Assembly (NCBI GenBank): GCA_030754235.1
Contig: JASMAS010000024.1
Coordinates: 19,398-83,397 of the forward strand
DNA length: 64,000 nucleotides
Origin: Litorilituus sp.
GTDB taxonomy: Bacteria; Pseudomonadota; Gammaproteobacteria; Enterobacterales; Alteromonadaceae
Direction of reading: 5' to 3'
Shown here: positions 27,137 to 37,603 of the stretch, one piece after another
Numbering within the stretch: the first letter of the stretch is position 1
Layout: each line of letters starts with the position of its first letter
Position numbers and translations under genes: made by a program
Notes under the pieces: generated by a model
The model's input: the letters and a program-made list of their open reading frames with translations, nothing else
What the model was told of the DNA's origin: nothing
Database searches by the model: none

Positions 27137-30100
27137 CTAAAATACACGGCGACGTAAGCCTAGAAGAATTAAGCCTAAGAAAGATAAGAAGCCAATGCTA
27201 CCGCCACTGCTTTCATTATCTTTAATATTCACTAAGGTGACATTATCACCCATTTGAACATGCTTATTATCTGTGCTTAATACTACGTTAAAGCTTTCAA
27301 GATCTTGTTCATTATATTTATCATCAGTGATGTTAACGCTAATGGTTTTAGTTGCCGTATCACCATCTTCCCAAGTCACTTTAGCAGAAGCAAAAGTAAA
27401 ATCTGCAGTCGTAGCGGTGCCTGCTACAGTTGTATAGTTAACTGAAATAGCACGGTCAGAACCATCCGTTCTATTCACTTTAATACTAACGTTTCTAGCT
27501 TGTTCATCAACAGTTACCGAACTTGTAGCCATGCTAACTTTACCTAAATTATCAGGTGTTAATATAATAACCGCATTTTGATTATCGCCGATTACCGCTT
27601 GGCTAGGATTACTTAGCACTAGGTTGAAATTTGCTGGAATGTCAAGATCTGTATCTAAGGTTTCAATGGTAATCACTTTATCACTAGTATCTTTATCATC
27701 CCAAGTGAGCGTACCTGACTTAGCTGTAAAATGCTCACCCGCAACGGCAATGCCATCAGTTAAAGTATAATCAACGGTCACAGCAAAATCATCACCGTTT
27801 GTGCGTGATACTGTAAATTCTACCGCTTCACCATTTTTAACTTCTACAGAGGTTTCGGTTAACGCAAGCTCACCATAATTTGGTGCTGTTACAGTTAAGT
27901 TTACAGGTAAGGTTACGGTTCCATAAGGTGAATCATTGGCAACAGAAAGCATCGCTTTCGCTGTACTACCTATTTCTAACGAATTAGTATCAAGGTTTAG
28001 TTTGGCTGTATGGGATGATTCCGCTGCAATACTAATACCACCAGCTGCAGTCGTTATCCAAGGAATATTATTCCAATCACATACGCCTTCACCACCACCA
28101 CTAAAACTAATAACTTGGTTGGCCACTTGGTCTACAGCCCATAAGTTACCAGCACAATCGATATCTAATCCTGCTTGTCCACTAAGCTCAAGGTCATCCT
28201 CACCATCATCATTAGAGTCTAGGTTAACATTAAAACCACCTATCATAGCTAAGTTTGGAGTATTAGCATCTAAAACATAGATATCATAAATACCAAGCTC
28301 TTCGCCACCATTATGAGTAACAAATAAATGTCCTGAAATAGGGTTATATGCTAGCCCTGCAATAGCCAAGTTAACGTTAATTGTTCTTAAAACAGTGCCT
28401 GTCGTATCAAATTGATGAATAACACCATCATTCCAAGAGCCACTAAAGAAAGTGTTTGAAATAGGATCAAATGCTAAACCTCGTTGTGATGTACCTAGCT
28501 CTGGGCATATGGTGTTACCAGTAACAATGCCTGATTGTGGATTGATTTCAAATATACATTCTTGACTTGATGATACATTCACTTGCCAAAACATATTGGT
28601 TCGGCTGTTATACGCTATATCTGCTGCAAAAACATCGACAATATCTGCAGTATCAATAACTTCACCTGTAGCTTCCCCTTCAGCAGTATATTGAACAAGT
28701 TGATCTTGCGCTGCCCCCAAAAGTTCTGGCTCACTAATCCAAACATTACCTGAGCTTCTATCTATGCCTAAACTCCACCCATTACCGTTCAATGCAAAGT
28801 GTGAATTATATACGGGAGCTAACATTTCATAAGCATGTATTTCAGGGAAATGACGAATATCTTTAGTATCTAGTTTTTGTAAATGCTTAGGACCGAAATG
28901 GCGAGCACTCGCATCAAACTGACCATACATTGACTGCATATCAACGTATGGTAACGTAAGTATCGATACCTCAACACCCGCCTTACCTATATTTTTTACC
29001 AGCAAGTCTTCCTCAATTTGACGCCCTTTTGTAACAGAAAATGAAACTGAATCTTCTAGTTCAAGTAAACCTGCATCTAACATAATAGGCGAGGCTAAAC
29101 TTAAGTCACCAACTGAAACATCTTTCGTTGCATAGCCATAAGCTGATATTTCAACATTATCGACCTCACTTGGAACAAATGCATGCAACAAGCCACTAGA
29201 TAAATGACTGTCTTCTGGCATCGTTTGTGACATATAAAGTTTATCATTAACTTTTAGGTTAGCATGCATTAAAGGTGTATTATAATTACCATCTTCAGCA
29301 TATACGTAGACATGTTTACCTGGGATTGCTTCACATGAAGGGCTTCCTACCACGACATCATCTATCGCAACAAAATACTCCCAATTTGCATCAAAATGAT
29401 GCCATCTTAATTGAAAATTGGTTGCGCCAACTAAGTTGTCAGCTAAATCAATAGTATATTCACTAAGACCGTCTTCAAGGTTACCAAATCCCTGGAAAAG
29501 CTTTTCAAGCGTTTCCCACTCACCACCATCGACTTTAATATCAACAGTGGTACTATCGTTACCAGAATAAGTAACATGATTACCAACAAATGTTAATTGT
29601 GTTGTATTTAAATCAGCTACTGAAATAACGGGTGTAATTAGCGATGTATCTGCTTCTATACCAGAACCTGCAGCATCGGTATCAACAAAAGCGGTATCAC
29701 CTTCTGTTTTGGTTATATTACCCCAAGTGCTATTTTTACTGCTTTGCCAAACAACCCCTTGCCCATAATCATCAACAACAGACCAGCCCTGAGGAGCAAA
29801 CTCACCGTCAAATTTCTCTGAAAGACCTCCACTCAACTCATAGCCTATAGCGGTACAGTTTTCATCGACGGGCAAAGAAAGTTCAAGCGCAGTTTCTTCA
29901 CTAGGAATGATATCTTTTTCAACAGGAATATAACCTGGTAGGTTAATAGCTTCGGCAATAATTTTAACATTAATACCTTTAACTAAAGGAACGGTGTACT
30001 CACCTGTTTCAGGGTGGGTATAAAGTACATAGGTGTCCCCTGGTACTTCAACATTTAGTTTAGCATATAATGGCCACTCTCCAGTGCCACCATCGGTAAT

Positions 30101-32044
30101 AGTTCCTTTTACATCAACAAACTCGGCGGGTTCTAATGAAAAATCCACCGTGATAACTTTATCTTCTTCAACAGAGTAAGAGCTCGTTTGTGGCGATGTC
30201 CATCCATACCTTGTAACCGTTAAATCATAATCACCAACAAGTGCTAATAATGAATACTCACCATGCTCATTTGTATATGCAGTCATATTACCGGCAGAGA
30301 CAACGGCCTTAGCAACAGGTTCACCTGTTGTATTATCGACAATCTTACCGCTAATAGTACCTGAAGGCCCAGCTATACAAGTTGGAATTTTGAAGCTAGA
30401 AATATTAGTTGACCAACCTAAAGTATTATCATTTTCGGCTTTGTAATACTCTGTGGTATACCAAAAAGTACACTCATCAGCAGGATCTATACTCATACTT
30501 GAGTAATCCCCCCAACGGTTACGATTGATATTCGTTTGCGAACCTTCACCTGCTTTTAAGAGAATTTCATCGGTTAACGTATTTAAAGGATCATCAACTA
30601 AGCGAGTTGCGGCATATACTGAGGGATAGGTATCGGCACTAGATAAACTATAACCAAATGCTATGTTACCTTGTGTATCCATAGCACCGCTTCCCATCCA
30701 GCGGGCTTGTTCGTCAGGAGCAAAAGTGCCCTGCTGACGAATGCTAATATCACCATTGGCTTCATTTAAGTCAATTTCATACCAGCGCAGTGCAGGGGTT
30801 GAACCATCAGGAGCGGCAACATTATGAGTAAAGGTAATAGCACTTCTATCACCTAAATTACGATATGCTGCTCTAAACATTGAACGAATAGCCATACCAT
30901 CTAATTCAACACCATTTGGTTGCATAGCATTACTAGGCGCATTCCATGTCGCTACATCGATTGTCGCGCTTTCAGTAAATGTTGAATTTTCTGGAGTATT
31001 CCAATCGACATCAAATTCCCAAAAGTGAAGTCGGCTCTCTCCATTACCGTCGGCCCACATAAAAATTTGGTTTTGATTTGCATTAGGTGCTAATTGCCCG
31101 TCTATATCCAAAGGCATGGGCGTAAAGACTTCAGGATTATTACCTTGCATGCTCATAATTACTTGTTTGGCAGGAGAACCAATAAGCATTTTTTCTCTTT
31201 CATAAACGGCAACGCCGCCGCCGGCCCATGCGTAACCGTTAGCCGCATCAAATTGGTTTACCCCCATATAATAACCATCAGACCAAACACCAAAATGCGG
31301 GTAATCATTCATTAAGCTACCATAAGGGAAGTCATACAAGTAATAACTTCCTGTCGGATCCGAGCTAGTAGATACTGCGATACATTCGTGATTGTCTGTT
31401 CCATTTAAAGCAAATTGACTTATCATCCAACGATCAGCCATGCTATCGTACAATACGATAGGGTCACCATCATTATTACTCTCGCAAATCCCACCAAAAC
31501 CTTGCCATAGCTGGTTAATTGCAAATGGTGCAACTAAAGTATTACCCTCCTTATCAAAAACGGCCATCGCTACATTAACTGTTTGTACATAATGGTTTGG
31601 ACCTACATCACCGTTAGTATCAGGTGGTGCTACGCCTAAAACATTGCCCACACCGTCAAAAGATACACCGGTGGTTGGCGTGGCAATGCTATAACGTTTT
31701 GTATCTAACTGTGTTTGTATAGCAGGATCTACTTTTTTTTCTGCATTTTGCAATGACTCTTTAAAAGGAAAGCGATTTGGTACCGTTTTCACGTCAAGGT
31801 TCTTTGCAAAAGAGCCTGTAGATAATTTACGTTTACGCTGAGGCGTAAGGTTCGGTAGAGGTTTAGCTATAGCAGATAAAGGTTTTGAAACTGCTACATT
31901 AGCTGATTCTATTACTCTTTTTTCTATTTTATGATTAGGTTGCAAAAGCGGTTTTGTTTTAGGTAAAGCTTGGTTCACCGCTATGGCTGTTGTACTAAAA
32001 GCTCCCAGTGTTACTAGCGATACGATTTTTATTATATGTTGCAT
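27137..32044 (-). CDS. Large secreted GlyGly-CTERM protein with Calx-beta repeats
   Basis: A 1635-residue exported protein. A signal peptide (residues 1-22) is followed by a proline-rich linker and a domain of unknown function (about 110-570) opening with SFDGVGNVLGVAPPDTNGDV. Next come carboxypeptidase-regulatory-type Ig modules (about 575-725: GTISGKIVDNTTGEPVAKAV) and a choice-of-anchor-J-like domain (about 745-890). A propeller-like region follows (about 1080-1330, FDPISNTFFSGSWNDGVI). Two Calx-beta domains (about 1385-1495 and 1500-1605) carry the GTLTWDDKDTSDK-type motif. The end SSGGSIGFLSFLGLILLGLR is a GlyGly-CTERM signal, normally processed by rhombosortase on type II secretion substrates. 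No protease or hydrolase catalytic motif was found. Confidence 0.85.
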   Translation of the reverse strand: MQHIIKIVSLVTLGAFSTTAIAVNQALPKTKPLLQPNHKIEKRVIESANVAVSKPLSAIAKPLPNLTPQRKRKLSTGSFAKNLDVKTVPNRFPFKESLQNAEKKVDPAIQTQLDTKRYSIATPTTGVSFDGVGNVLGVAPPDTNGDVGPNHYVQTVNVAMAVFDKEGNTLVAPFAINQLWQGFGGICESNNDGDPIVLYDSMADRWMISQFALNGTDNHECIAVSTSSDPTGSYYLYDFPYGSLMNDYPHFGVWSDGYYMGVNQFDAANGYAWAGGGVAVYEREKMLIGSPAKQVIMSMQGNNPEVFTPMPLDIDGQLAPNANQNQIFMWADGNGESRLHFWEFDVDWNTPENSTFTESATIDVATWNAPSNAMQPNGVELDGMAIRSMFRAAYRNLGDRSAITFTHNVAAPDGSTPALRWYEIDLNEANGDISIRQQGTFAPDEQARWMGSGAMDTQGNIAFGYSLSSADTYPSVYAATRLVDDPLNTLTDEILLKAGEGSQTNINRNRWGDYSSMSIDPADECTFWYTTEYYKAENDNTLGWSTNISSFKIPTCIAGPSGTISGKIVDNTTGEPVAKAVVSAGNMTAYTNEHGEYSLLALVGDYDLTVTRYGWTSPQTSSYSVEEDKVITVDFSLEPAEFVDVKGTITDGGTGEWPLYAKLNVEVPGDTYVLYTHPETGEYTVPLVKGINVKIIAEAINLPGYIPVEKDIIPSEETALELSLPVDENCTAIGYELSGGLSEKFDGEFAPQGWSVVDDYGQGVVWQSSKNSTWGNITKTEGDTAFVDTDAAGSGIEADTSLITPVISVADLNTTQLTFVGNHVTYSGNDSTTVDIKVDGGEWETLEKLFQGFGNLEDGLSEYTIDLADNLVGATNFQLRWHHFDANWEYFVAIDDVVVGSPSCEAIPGKHVYVYAEDGNYNTPLMHANLKVNDKLYMSQTMPEDSHLSSGLLHAFVPSEVDNVEISAYGYATKDVSVGDLSLASPIMLDAGLLELEDSVSFSVTKGRQIEEDLLVKNIGKAGVEVSILTLPYVDMQSMYGQFDASARHFGPKHLQKLDTKDIRHFPEIHAYEMLAPVYNSHFALNGNGWSLGIDRSSGNVWISEPELLGAAQDQLVQYTAEGEATGEVIDTADIVDVFAADIAYNSRTNMFWQVNVSSSQECIFEINPQSGIVTGNTICPELGTSQRGLAFDPISNTFFSGSWNDGVIHQFDTTGTVLRTINVNLAIAGLAYNPISGHLFVTHNGGEELGIYDIYVLDANTPNLAMIGGFNVNLDSNDDGEDDLELSGQAGLDIDCAGNLWAVDQVANQVISFSGGGEGVCDWNNIPWITTAAGGISIAAESSHTAKLNLDTNSLEIGSTAKAMLSVANDSPYGTVTLPVNLTVTAPNYGELALTETSVEVKNGEAVEFTVSRTNGDDFAVTVDYTLTDGIAVAGEHFTAKSGTLTWDDKDTSDKVITIETLDTDLDIPANFNLVLSNPSQAVIGDNQNAVIILTPDNLGKVSMATSSVTVDEQARNVSIKVNRTDGSDRAISVNYTTVAGTATTADFTFASAKVTWEDGDTATKTISVNITDDKYNEQDLESFNVVLSTDNKHVQMGDNVTLVNIKDNESSGGSIGFLSFLGLILLGLRRRVF

Positions 32045-32349
32045 AAAAACAATAAATCCTTCTTGGTTTTTGTTAATGATATGTTAAGGCTACGTGTATT
32101 ACTTGTGGTTAAATTATGAACAAGTTGTTAAGTGTTGTTCGATATTTTTTATACTATCTTATATTTACTGATTGTCAAAGTATGATTTTACCCAAATAAA
32201 TATCGGTATGATTAAGAAAATATCCTGCCTATTTTTTAATTATACCTAGAAAATCCCTCTTGGAAGCCACTATCTATAAGGCCTGTGTAAATTTCTTCAT
32301 AGATGATTTATAGTCCTAATTAATAGATTGAACGAAAGTTGTGCGTGCG

Positions 32350-32544
32350 ATGAACTTCAAAGGAATAAGAAATAAACTCAAACGATTTAAAGCTATCTTT
32401 AGTGACCACTGGTCAGCTTTTGTGGCTAAACATGCTCGTTACAATTGTGCGTATTATCAACGTGAAATAACAAAGATGCTTGTACTGTATGCCTGTTTTA
32501 TGTGCAAAATATGTGCTGTGTGTGAAGTGAGATATTATTTTTAA
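32350..32544 (+). pseudogene. Remnant of an IS91-like transposase N-terminus
   Basis: The short ORF (track start 32341) reads MNFKGIRNKLKRFKAIFSDH then WSAFVAKHARYNCAYYQREI. This is the pattern I associate with the start of IS91-type transposases (helix, HW..F...H..Y...YY..EI.KML), followed by a Cys-rich piece (CFMCKICAVC) recalling the zinc-binding region. An internal deletion and early stop leave no catalytic domain. No terminal repeats are visible. The preceding 305 bases (32045-32349) hold only AT-rich promoter DNA of the large secreted gene. The identification is from memory of the family and is tentative. Confidence 0.35.
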
Positions 32545-32726
32545 CACAAACTTTTTGATAGATGCTGACTATACAATTAATAATGGTTACGTTCCCATAA
32601 ATTATTGTTGGCTTTAAATAGTGGTAGGGCCAAAGCATTAAAAACATATCATCAAGAACTGTTAATAATTATCGGTAAACAATACCTGAGTTTTGTGTTA
32701 CTGGTTGGAAACAGTCAACAGAGTCA

Positions 32727-33314
32727 TTGGGTACTTTTTCAATCAAATATGTAAAGCGCAATAAGCATAAACAACTAGCGAGGGAAAAAGAGACTGTGCT
32801 AGGTCATGATGGTTTCAATTATATCCAAGTAAATAATGCTGGTTTTGGTCATAGTGAACGATATACCTTTGCTTGGAATGCGCAATACCTCAATCATTCT
32901 TTTTGGTTTAATACCTCACACACTAACAACTATTCTAGTGTTGAAAATTACGACCAATCAGCTGACGAAGTGCCAATTGACGAGATAGTTATGTATGAAG
33001 GTGAGTTAATGTCAAAAGCAGATCTTAAGTTAATCAATGATAATTTTGCACGGCCTTTAAAAGCAAGCTTTGGGTGGTCTACACAATGGCGAGACAGCTT
33101 AACTACAACAGTTACCGGTAGCTACAGTCAAGGCTATAACACTGCTCAAGCAACAGATAGTTATAGTCAAACCGATGAAATAGAAAGCGCTTGCCCTGAA
33201 TGTGAATCAAAAGACGTGTTAGTACCTACTTATAGAAAGTATCATGTTAAATCACGAATATTGGTTAGTCTGGGCATAAACTGGCAGCCGGCGACAGTAT
33301 TGATGCACGTTTAA
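32727..33314 (+). pseudogene. Fragment of a TonB-dependent receptor barrel
   Basis: A 195-codon ORF without signal peptide, plug or convincing start (TTG at 32727). Its content is alternating strand-like sequence: GTFSIKYVKRNKHKQ, YTFAWNAQYLNHSFWFNTSH, KASFGWSTQWRDSLTTTVTG, and a CPEC loop. This is what the C-terminal part of a receptor beta-barrel looks like. The last intact strand is KSRILVSLGINWQPA, after which the frame is lost; the adjacent frame continues GDSIDARLSSI. The 5' two-thirds of any such gene are missing. It is best read as a decayed gene copy. Confidence 0.5.
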
Positions 33315-33858
33315 GTTCGATAGATATTGCTTTTTTACAAGTCGATGAGTCTCATCGCGGGCAGGTAAGAGCATTGATCATCGATAAGAGTAATCAGATT
33401 TATTTACTTAAAAATAATGGGTATCAATTGTTACAACTACCCATAGGTGGGTTTGATTATACTCGTGATCGCTTCAAGCTGACTTTTAATCCAGTGTATA
33501 TGGATTTAACCATCTATCGAGAGGAGGAACGGGACAAATATATTATTAATCATCAAGGTAAATTACTGAACCAGTACGCGCAGATATTACACGATCAGTC
33601 AAAACATTGGAGCCAACAGTTAAAATCATACATATTACCATTTAAACTGAGTTTAACTGATAGTAAGCATGTACTTGCTAACCCCGCACTGACAGACTTT
33701 TCAGCACAAGTATTATATTTCATTTATTATTATTAATTTTTTTAACCATATGGCGAATATTAAAAAAACAATCACCTTTAGATGGTGATCTACTGTGGGT
33801 GGCCATGACTGGTGTTTTCGGTGTAATTGCGATGTTGTTATTGCCAAAAGACAGGTGA
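33269..33858 (+). pseudogene. Frameshifted fragment of a periplasmic/membrane protein
   Basis: Open from 33269 to a stop at 33736 (the track lists 33374-33736), then continued in another frame to 33858. The first part is soluble and strand-rich (ALIIDKSNQIYLL, PIGGFDYTRDRFKLTF). Near 33716-33723 a one-base shift in a T/A-rich run leads into HLLLLIFLTIWRILKKQSPL and LLWVAMTGVFGVIAMLLLPK, two membrane segments. Joined, they make a protein with a periplasmic domain and a C-terminal hairpin in the membrane. Its 5' end is missing and abuts the receptor fragment. The family is unknown. A sequencing slip could explain the frameshift but not the missing start. Confidence 0.45.
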
Positions 33859-34008
33859 AATGATTAATATTGAAGAAATGAAACTAAAGACAAAACATTA
33901 CAGAAGTGAGTTGTGAAAACTACAACCGCCATTAACTGTGCTTCACTCATTATGCTTTATGATGATTTTAACATTATATTCACTCAAACTATCAAGTAGA
34001 CTAGGCCT

Positions 34009-34425
34009 ATGACCGAATCATTACCCATTACAATATTACTGGACGATGAATTAGCATTGCGCTTTGATAAAATCAGGAGTGCCGTTAATAAGCTTGAAGC
34101 ACAATTTAATTTTCAAGCCATGACTGCAAATTGGTATGGTGATGAAAATGATATTACTTTAATTCAGTTATGTTTATTCACACCTGAAAGCTTTAGTAAA
34201 GCGCATAAAACTCAACGAGAACAAAATTTAGAGCAGATTTCTGATGATGTGTTTACGGTGACTCAATATCATAATAAGTTGCTAATTTGCAATGTCGCTA
34301 TTACAACTGCCGAACTCACCTTATTAACTCAACAAAAAAAAATATTAGCGGCTTTTGTTGAAACTAAATTGAGGAAAGTGCTAAACCTTATAGCTAAGCA
34401 ACTTGCATTGCAGCCTATTAAATAA
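34009..34425 (+). CDS. Hypothetical cytoplasmic protein
   Basis: A 138-residue protein starting MTESLPITILLDDELALRFD. There is no signal peptide or membrane segment. It appears to be an alpha/beta protein with strand-helix units (ITILLDDELALRFDKIRSAV, KLLICNVAITTAELTLLTQQ) and a long C-terminal helix. No family is recognised. The codon usage resembles that of its neighbours, which supports a real gene, as does its isolation in otherwise noncoding DNA. Confidence 0.6.
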   Translation: MTESLPITILLDDELALRFDKIRSAVNKLEAQFNFQAMTANWYGDENDITLIQLCLFTPESFSKAHKTQREQNLEQISDDVFTVTQYHNKLLICNVAITTAELTLLTQQKKILAAFVETKLRKVLNLIAKQLALQPIK

Positions 34426-34526
34426 ATGAGTGAACACCTTCAAGTTGAGGGTATCTATATCATTAATCTAGATTCGGTATATAATTGGTTTAATAATAAT
34501 TTTTAATAAATGAAGTGACATTAAAC

Positions 34527-34829
34527 ATGAAATATTTATCATTCTTGCCTTTATTTAGTGTATTTACTCTTGTTGGTTGTTCTAGTAGCAATAATACTTG
34601 TGAAGACATTACGTTAGCATCAGAGCAAATTCAACAGTGCCAAGCATTGCATCGCCAAATTGTAAAGACCAAAGAAACACCTCTTATTCGTACTGAGCTT
34701 GAGCGAAGATACCAGCAAGACTGTATTGATATCAGGTATTATCGAGATGAAAAACAAGTCGCAATTTGTGGAAATAAACAAAGATATGAACAAATTCGAG
34801 CAACTGCACAGCAAGAAGCAAAGCAATAA
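34527..34829 (+). CDS. Small lipoprotein
   Basis: The track start at 34515 is replaced by the ATG at 34527, which begins MKYLSFLPLFSVFTLVGC with the lipidated Cys18. The 100-residue product has a helical, highly charged mature part with Cys residues (TCEDITLASEQIQQCQ, QQDCIDIRYY, VAICGN) that may form two disulfides. No family is recognised. It is separated from the hypothetical gene before it by about 100 bases and from the signalling gene after it by about 150. Confidence 0.65.
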   Translation: MKYLSFLPLFSVFTLVGCSSSNNTCEDITLASEQIQQCQALHRQIVKTKETPLIRTELERRYQQDCIDIRYYRDEKQVAICGNKQRYEQIRATAQQEAKQ

Positions 34830-34981
34830 TATTTATAGCACTATTTTGTGATACATGACACAGCTTAATGTGTAATAGAGTTATAGTAGATCTTTTGAGC
34901 ATAACAGTTCATTATATTGTGCAGCTATATTAATCTTTTTGCAGTACATGCGTAACATTCAACAGCGGTATCGTTATCTAT

Positions 34982-37603
34982 ATGGGCAACTCTAGTTCAC
35001 TTAAGCACACAAAAGGTGTTGATGAAAAACAGAGCAAAGTTATGCCAGTTGATGAAAAAGATATAACTGACCATGTCGCTCTTGATAAACAACTCCAGTT
35101 ATTGCAAGAGCAATATAAAGAGTTACAGTTTCGCTATAAGGCATTATTTCATCTAAATCAACTTTCTCAAGAATGCGATGAATTAAATCATTTTTATCCG
35201 CAAGTTCATCGCACTATTGCCTCACTCATGACGGCTGAAAATTTTTATATTGTCACTTATGAGCAAACTTTATCAACCTTAGAATTTGTTTATTTTGTTG
35301 ATGAAAAAGACGATTGGCCAAAAGGCGCATTAGATTCTGAAACATTTTCAGGCTCTTTTACTAATTTAGTGATTGAATCTAGACAAGCTTTGTTGGTTAC
35401 TCCTGCAATCCTAAAACAGTTAAGGGATAATAATAAAATTCAACAATACGGTACATTAGGCACAGACTGGCTAGGTGTTCCTCTGTTGCATAATGAATTA
35501 GTGATTGGTGTTATGGTCGTGCAAAGTTATAGCAAAAAAGTTCGCTATACTGACCAAGATTTAAATTTGTTAACTTTTGCAGCCCGACATGTCGTTGGTG
35601 CAATGTTGCGCTTACAAGACAAAGAGCGATTAACAAGTGCTGTGAGTGCCAGAACACATGAATTGATGGCACAGATAAGAGAGCGAGAAAAAGCAGAATT
35701 ATTACAAGCGTCTTTATATCGTATTTCTGAATTGACCACTGATACCCAAATAAATATCAATGACTTTTATAGCAAAGTACACGATATAGTAGGCCAATTA
35801 ATTAATGCCACTAACTTTTTTATCGCAAAATATGACCAAGAAACCTCAAGCTTAAATTTTTGCTATGTTGTCGATGAAATAGAAGGCAGTAACTCAGCTA
35901 GCTACAAACCGCGAAAGTTATCTAATCATTTTTCTGAGCTTGTCATAGAAAGGCGAGATACGGTGCTATTAACTTATCAGGATATGATCGACTTGTACCA
36001 TCAAGGTAAAACTATAAAGCCAAAAGCAAGTACATATTCTTGGTTAGGGGTGCCTTTAATTTACTCTGAGCACTTGCTTGGTATTATGGTTATTCAAAGT
36101 TACTCGCCCAATACCACGTATACTCAACAAGATGCTGATTTATTAAAATTTGTTTCTACGCATGTTTCTAGTGCAATAAACCGCCGGCAAGTATCAGATA
36201 TAAAAAGACAAAGTCATGAGTTATTAGAGCAACAGGTAAAACTAAGAACGTTAGCGTTAGAAGAAGAAATTATTCAACGCAAACAAGCCGAGAAAAAATT
36301 AAAACACACAGCAACACATGACAATTTAACAGGGTTGCCTAATCGTGCTATTTTCATCGACCTACTCAACCATGCTATTTCTCGCAAAAAGCGTAAGCCT
36401 GAATTAGCTTTTGCTATATTGTTTCTAGATTTAGATCGTTTTAAAGTGGTCAATGATAGCTTAGGCCATCATGCTGGAGATCTGCTATTAAAGTTTATTG
36501 CGCGAGAATTAAAGGCTATTGTGCGTTCAAAAGATACTGTTGCGAGGCTAGGGGGAGATGAGTTTGTTATTTTGATTGAAGACCTTGAGTCTGAAAATGA
36601 AGCTTACGAAATAGCACAACGCATTACTGACTTTTTACAGCAACCCTTTACCATTGAAAATCAGCTGGTTTTTACCGGCACCAGTATTGGTATTTTGTTC
36701 AGTGACAAACGCTATAATAATGCTAATACCATGTTACGTGATGCTGACACGGCAATGTATCATGCCAAGGATAGTGGTAAAGGTCGTTATGAAGTATTTG
36801 ATGCTAGCATGCATCGCAGAGTCGAAAATGCCTTGAAGCTCGAAGCAGATATTCGAGAAGCCATTGTCTGGCAAGAATTTATACCATATTTTCAACCAAT
36901 CATTAAGTTAGGTACTGAAGAGTTAAAGGGGGTTGAGGCATTAGCACGTTGGCAAAGCTCTAAACGCGGTTTTGTTTTTCCAGATGATTTTATTCAACTT
37001 GCTGAAGAAACTCATTTAATATTATCAATTGATTTACAAATTTTGCACAAGGCATGTCAACAGCTAAAAAGCTGGCAAGCGCAACTATCCCGTCATGATC
37101 TTTATGTCAGTTGTAATTTATCTTGTCAGCAGTTTTTTAGCCCAACACTACCGGATGAAATAGCTAAAATCCTGTTTGAAACGGGCTTAAAAGCAGAACA
37201 TTTAAGGGTTGAATTGACTGAGCGGGCTTTATTAGAAAATACCAGTATTGTCTTAGAGAACATGAATAAGATTAAACGATTGGGAGTGAAGATATTACTC
37301 GACGACTTTGGTACGGGTTACTCAAGTCTGAGTTATCTACATCGTTTTCCTATTGATGTGTTAAAGATAGATCGTGCATTTATTAATAATGTTCATGAGC
37401 ATGAAAAGCACCGAGCTATAATTAAGACAATCATTGATTTAGCGACTAATTTGAACATGGAAACGGTGGGGGAAGGAATAGAGAATTTAGCTGATGCTCA
37501 GTTGTTAAAACAAATGGGCTGTCTATACGGGCAAGGTTTTTACTATTCTAAACCAATACCCGCGATAGAAATGGAACAATATCTTATTGATAAAGCGCCT
37601 TAA
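34982..37603 (+). CDS. GAF-GAF-GGDEF-EAL c-di-GMP signalling protein
   Basis: An 873-residue soluble protein. A coiled-coil segment (about 30-55) is followed by two GAF domains (about 55-205 and 245-395) that repeat the same pattern (DWLGVPLLHNELVIGVMVVQ; SWLGVPLIYSEHLLGIMVIQ). A GGDEF domain (about 440-605) has the intact RLGGDEF motif and an RSKD inhibitory site five residues upstream. The EAL domain (about 615-870) has EAL, CNLSCQQF, ELTERALLEN, LDDFGTGYSSL, the VLKID Lys and ETVGEGIEN, so all catalytic residues are present. It may therefore both make and break c-di-GMP, with the GAF domains sensing a ligand or redox state. It ends at a hairpin shared with degS. Confidence 0.9.
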   Translation: MGNSSSLKHTKGVDEKQSKVMPVDEKDITDHVALDKQLQLLQEQYKELQFRYKALFHLNQLSQECDELNHFYPQVHRTIASLMTAENFYIVTYEQTLSTLEFVYFVDEKDDWPKGALDSETFSGSFTNLVIESRQALLVTPAILKQLRDNNKIQQYGTLGTDWLGVPLLHNELVIGVMVVQSYSKKVRYTDQDLNLLTFAARHVVGAMLRLQDKERLTSAVSARTHELMAQIREREKAELLQASLYRISELTTDTQININDFYSKVHDIVGQLINATNFFIAKYDQETSSLNFCYVVDEIEGSNSASYKPRKLSNHFSELVIERRDTVLLTYQDMIDLYHQGKTIKPKASTYSWLGVPLIYSEHLLGIMVIQSYSPNTTYTQQDADLLKFVSTHVSSAINRRQVSDIKRQSHELLEQQVKLRTLALEEEIIQRKQAEKKLKHTATHDNLTGLPNRAIFIDLLNHAISRKKRKPELAFAILFLDLDRFKVVNDSLGHHAGDLLLKFIARELKAIVRSKDTVARLGGDEFVILIEDLESENEAYEIAQRITDFLQQPFTIENQLVFTGTSIGILFSDKRYNNANTMLRDADTAMYHAKDSGKGRYEVFDASMHRRVENALKLEADIREAIVWQEFIPYFQPIIKLGTEELKGVEALARWQSSKRGFVFPDDFIQLAEETHLILSIDLQILHKACQQLKSWQAQLSRHDLYVSCNLSCQQFFSPTLPDEIAKILFETGLKAEHLRVELTERALLENTSIVLENMNKIKRLGVKILLDDFGTGYSSLSYLHRFPIDVLKIDRAFINNVHEHEKHRAIIKTIIDLATNLNMETVGEGIENLADAQLLKQMGCLYGQGFYYSKPIPAIEMEQYLIDKAP

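Noticed and set aside
27936-28280. 114-residue plus-strand ORF inside the large secreted gene.
   Set aside because: It is an antisense shadow of a low-complexity, Calx-beta-coding stretch, with no RBS or recognisable domain.
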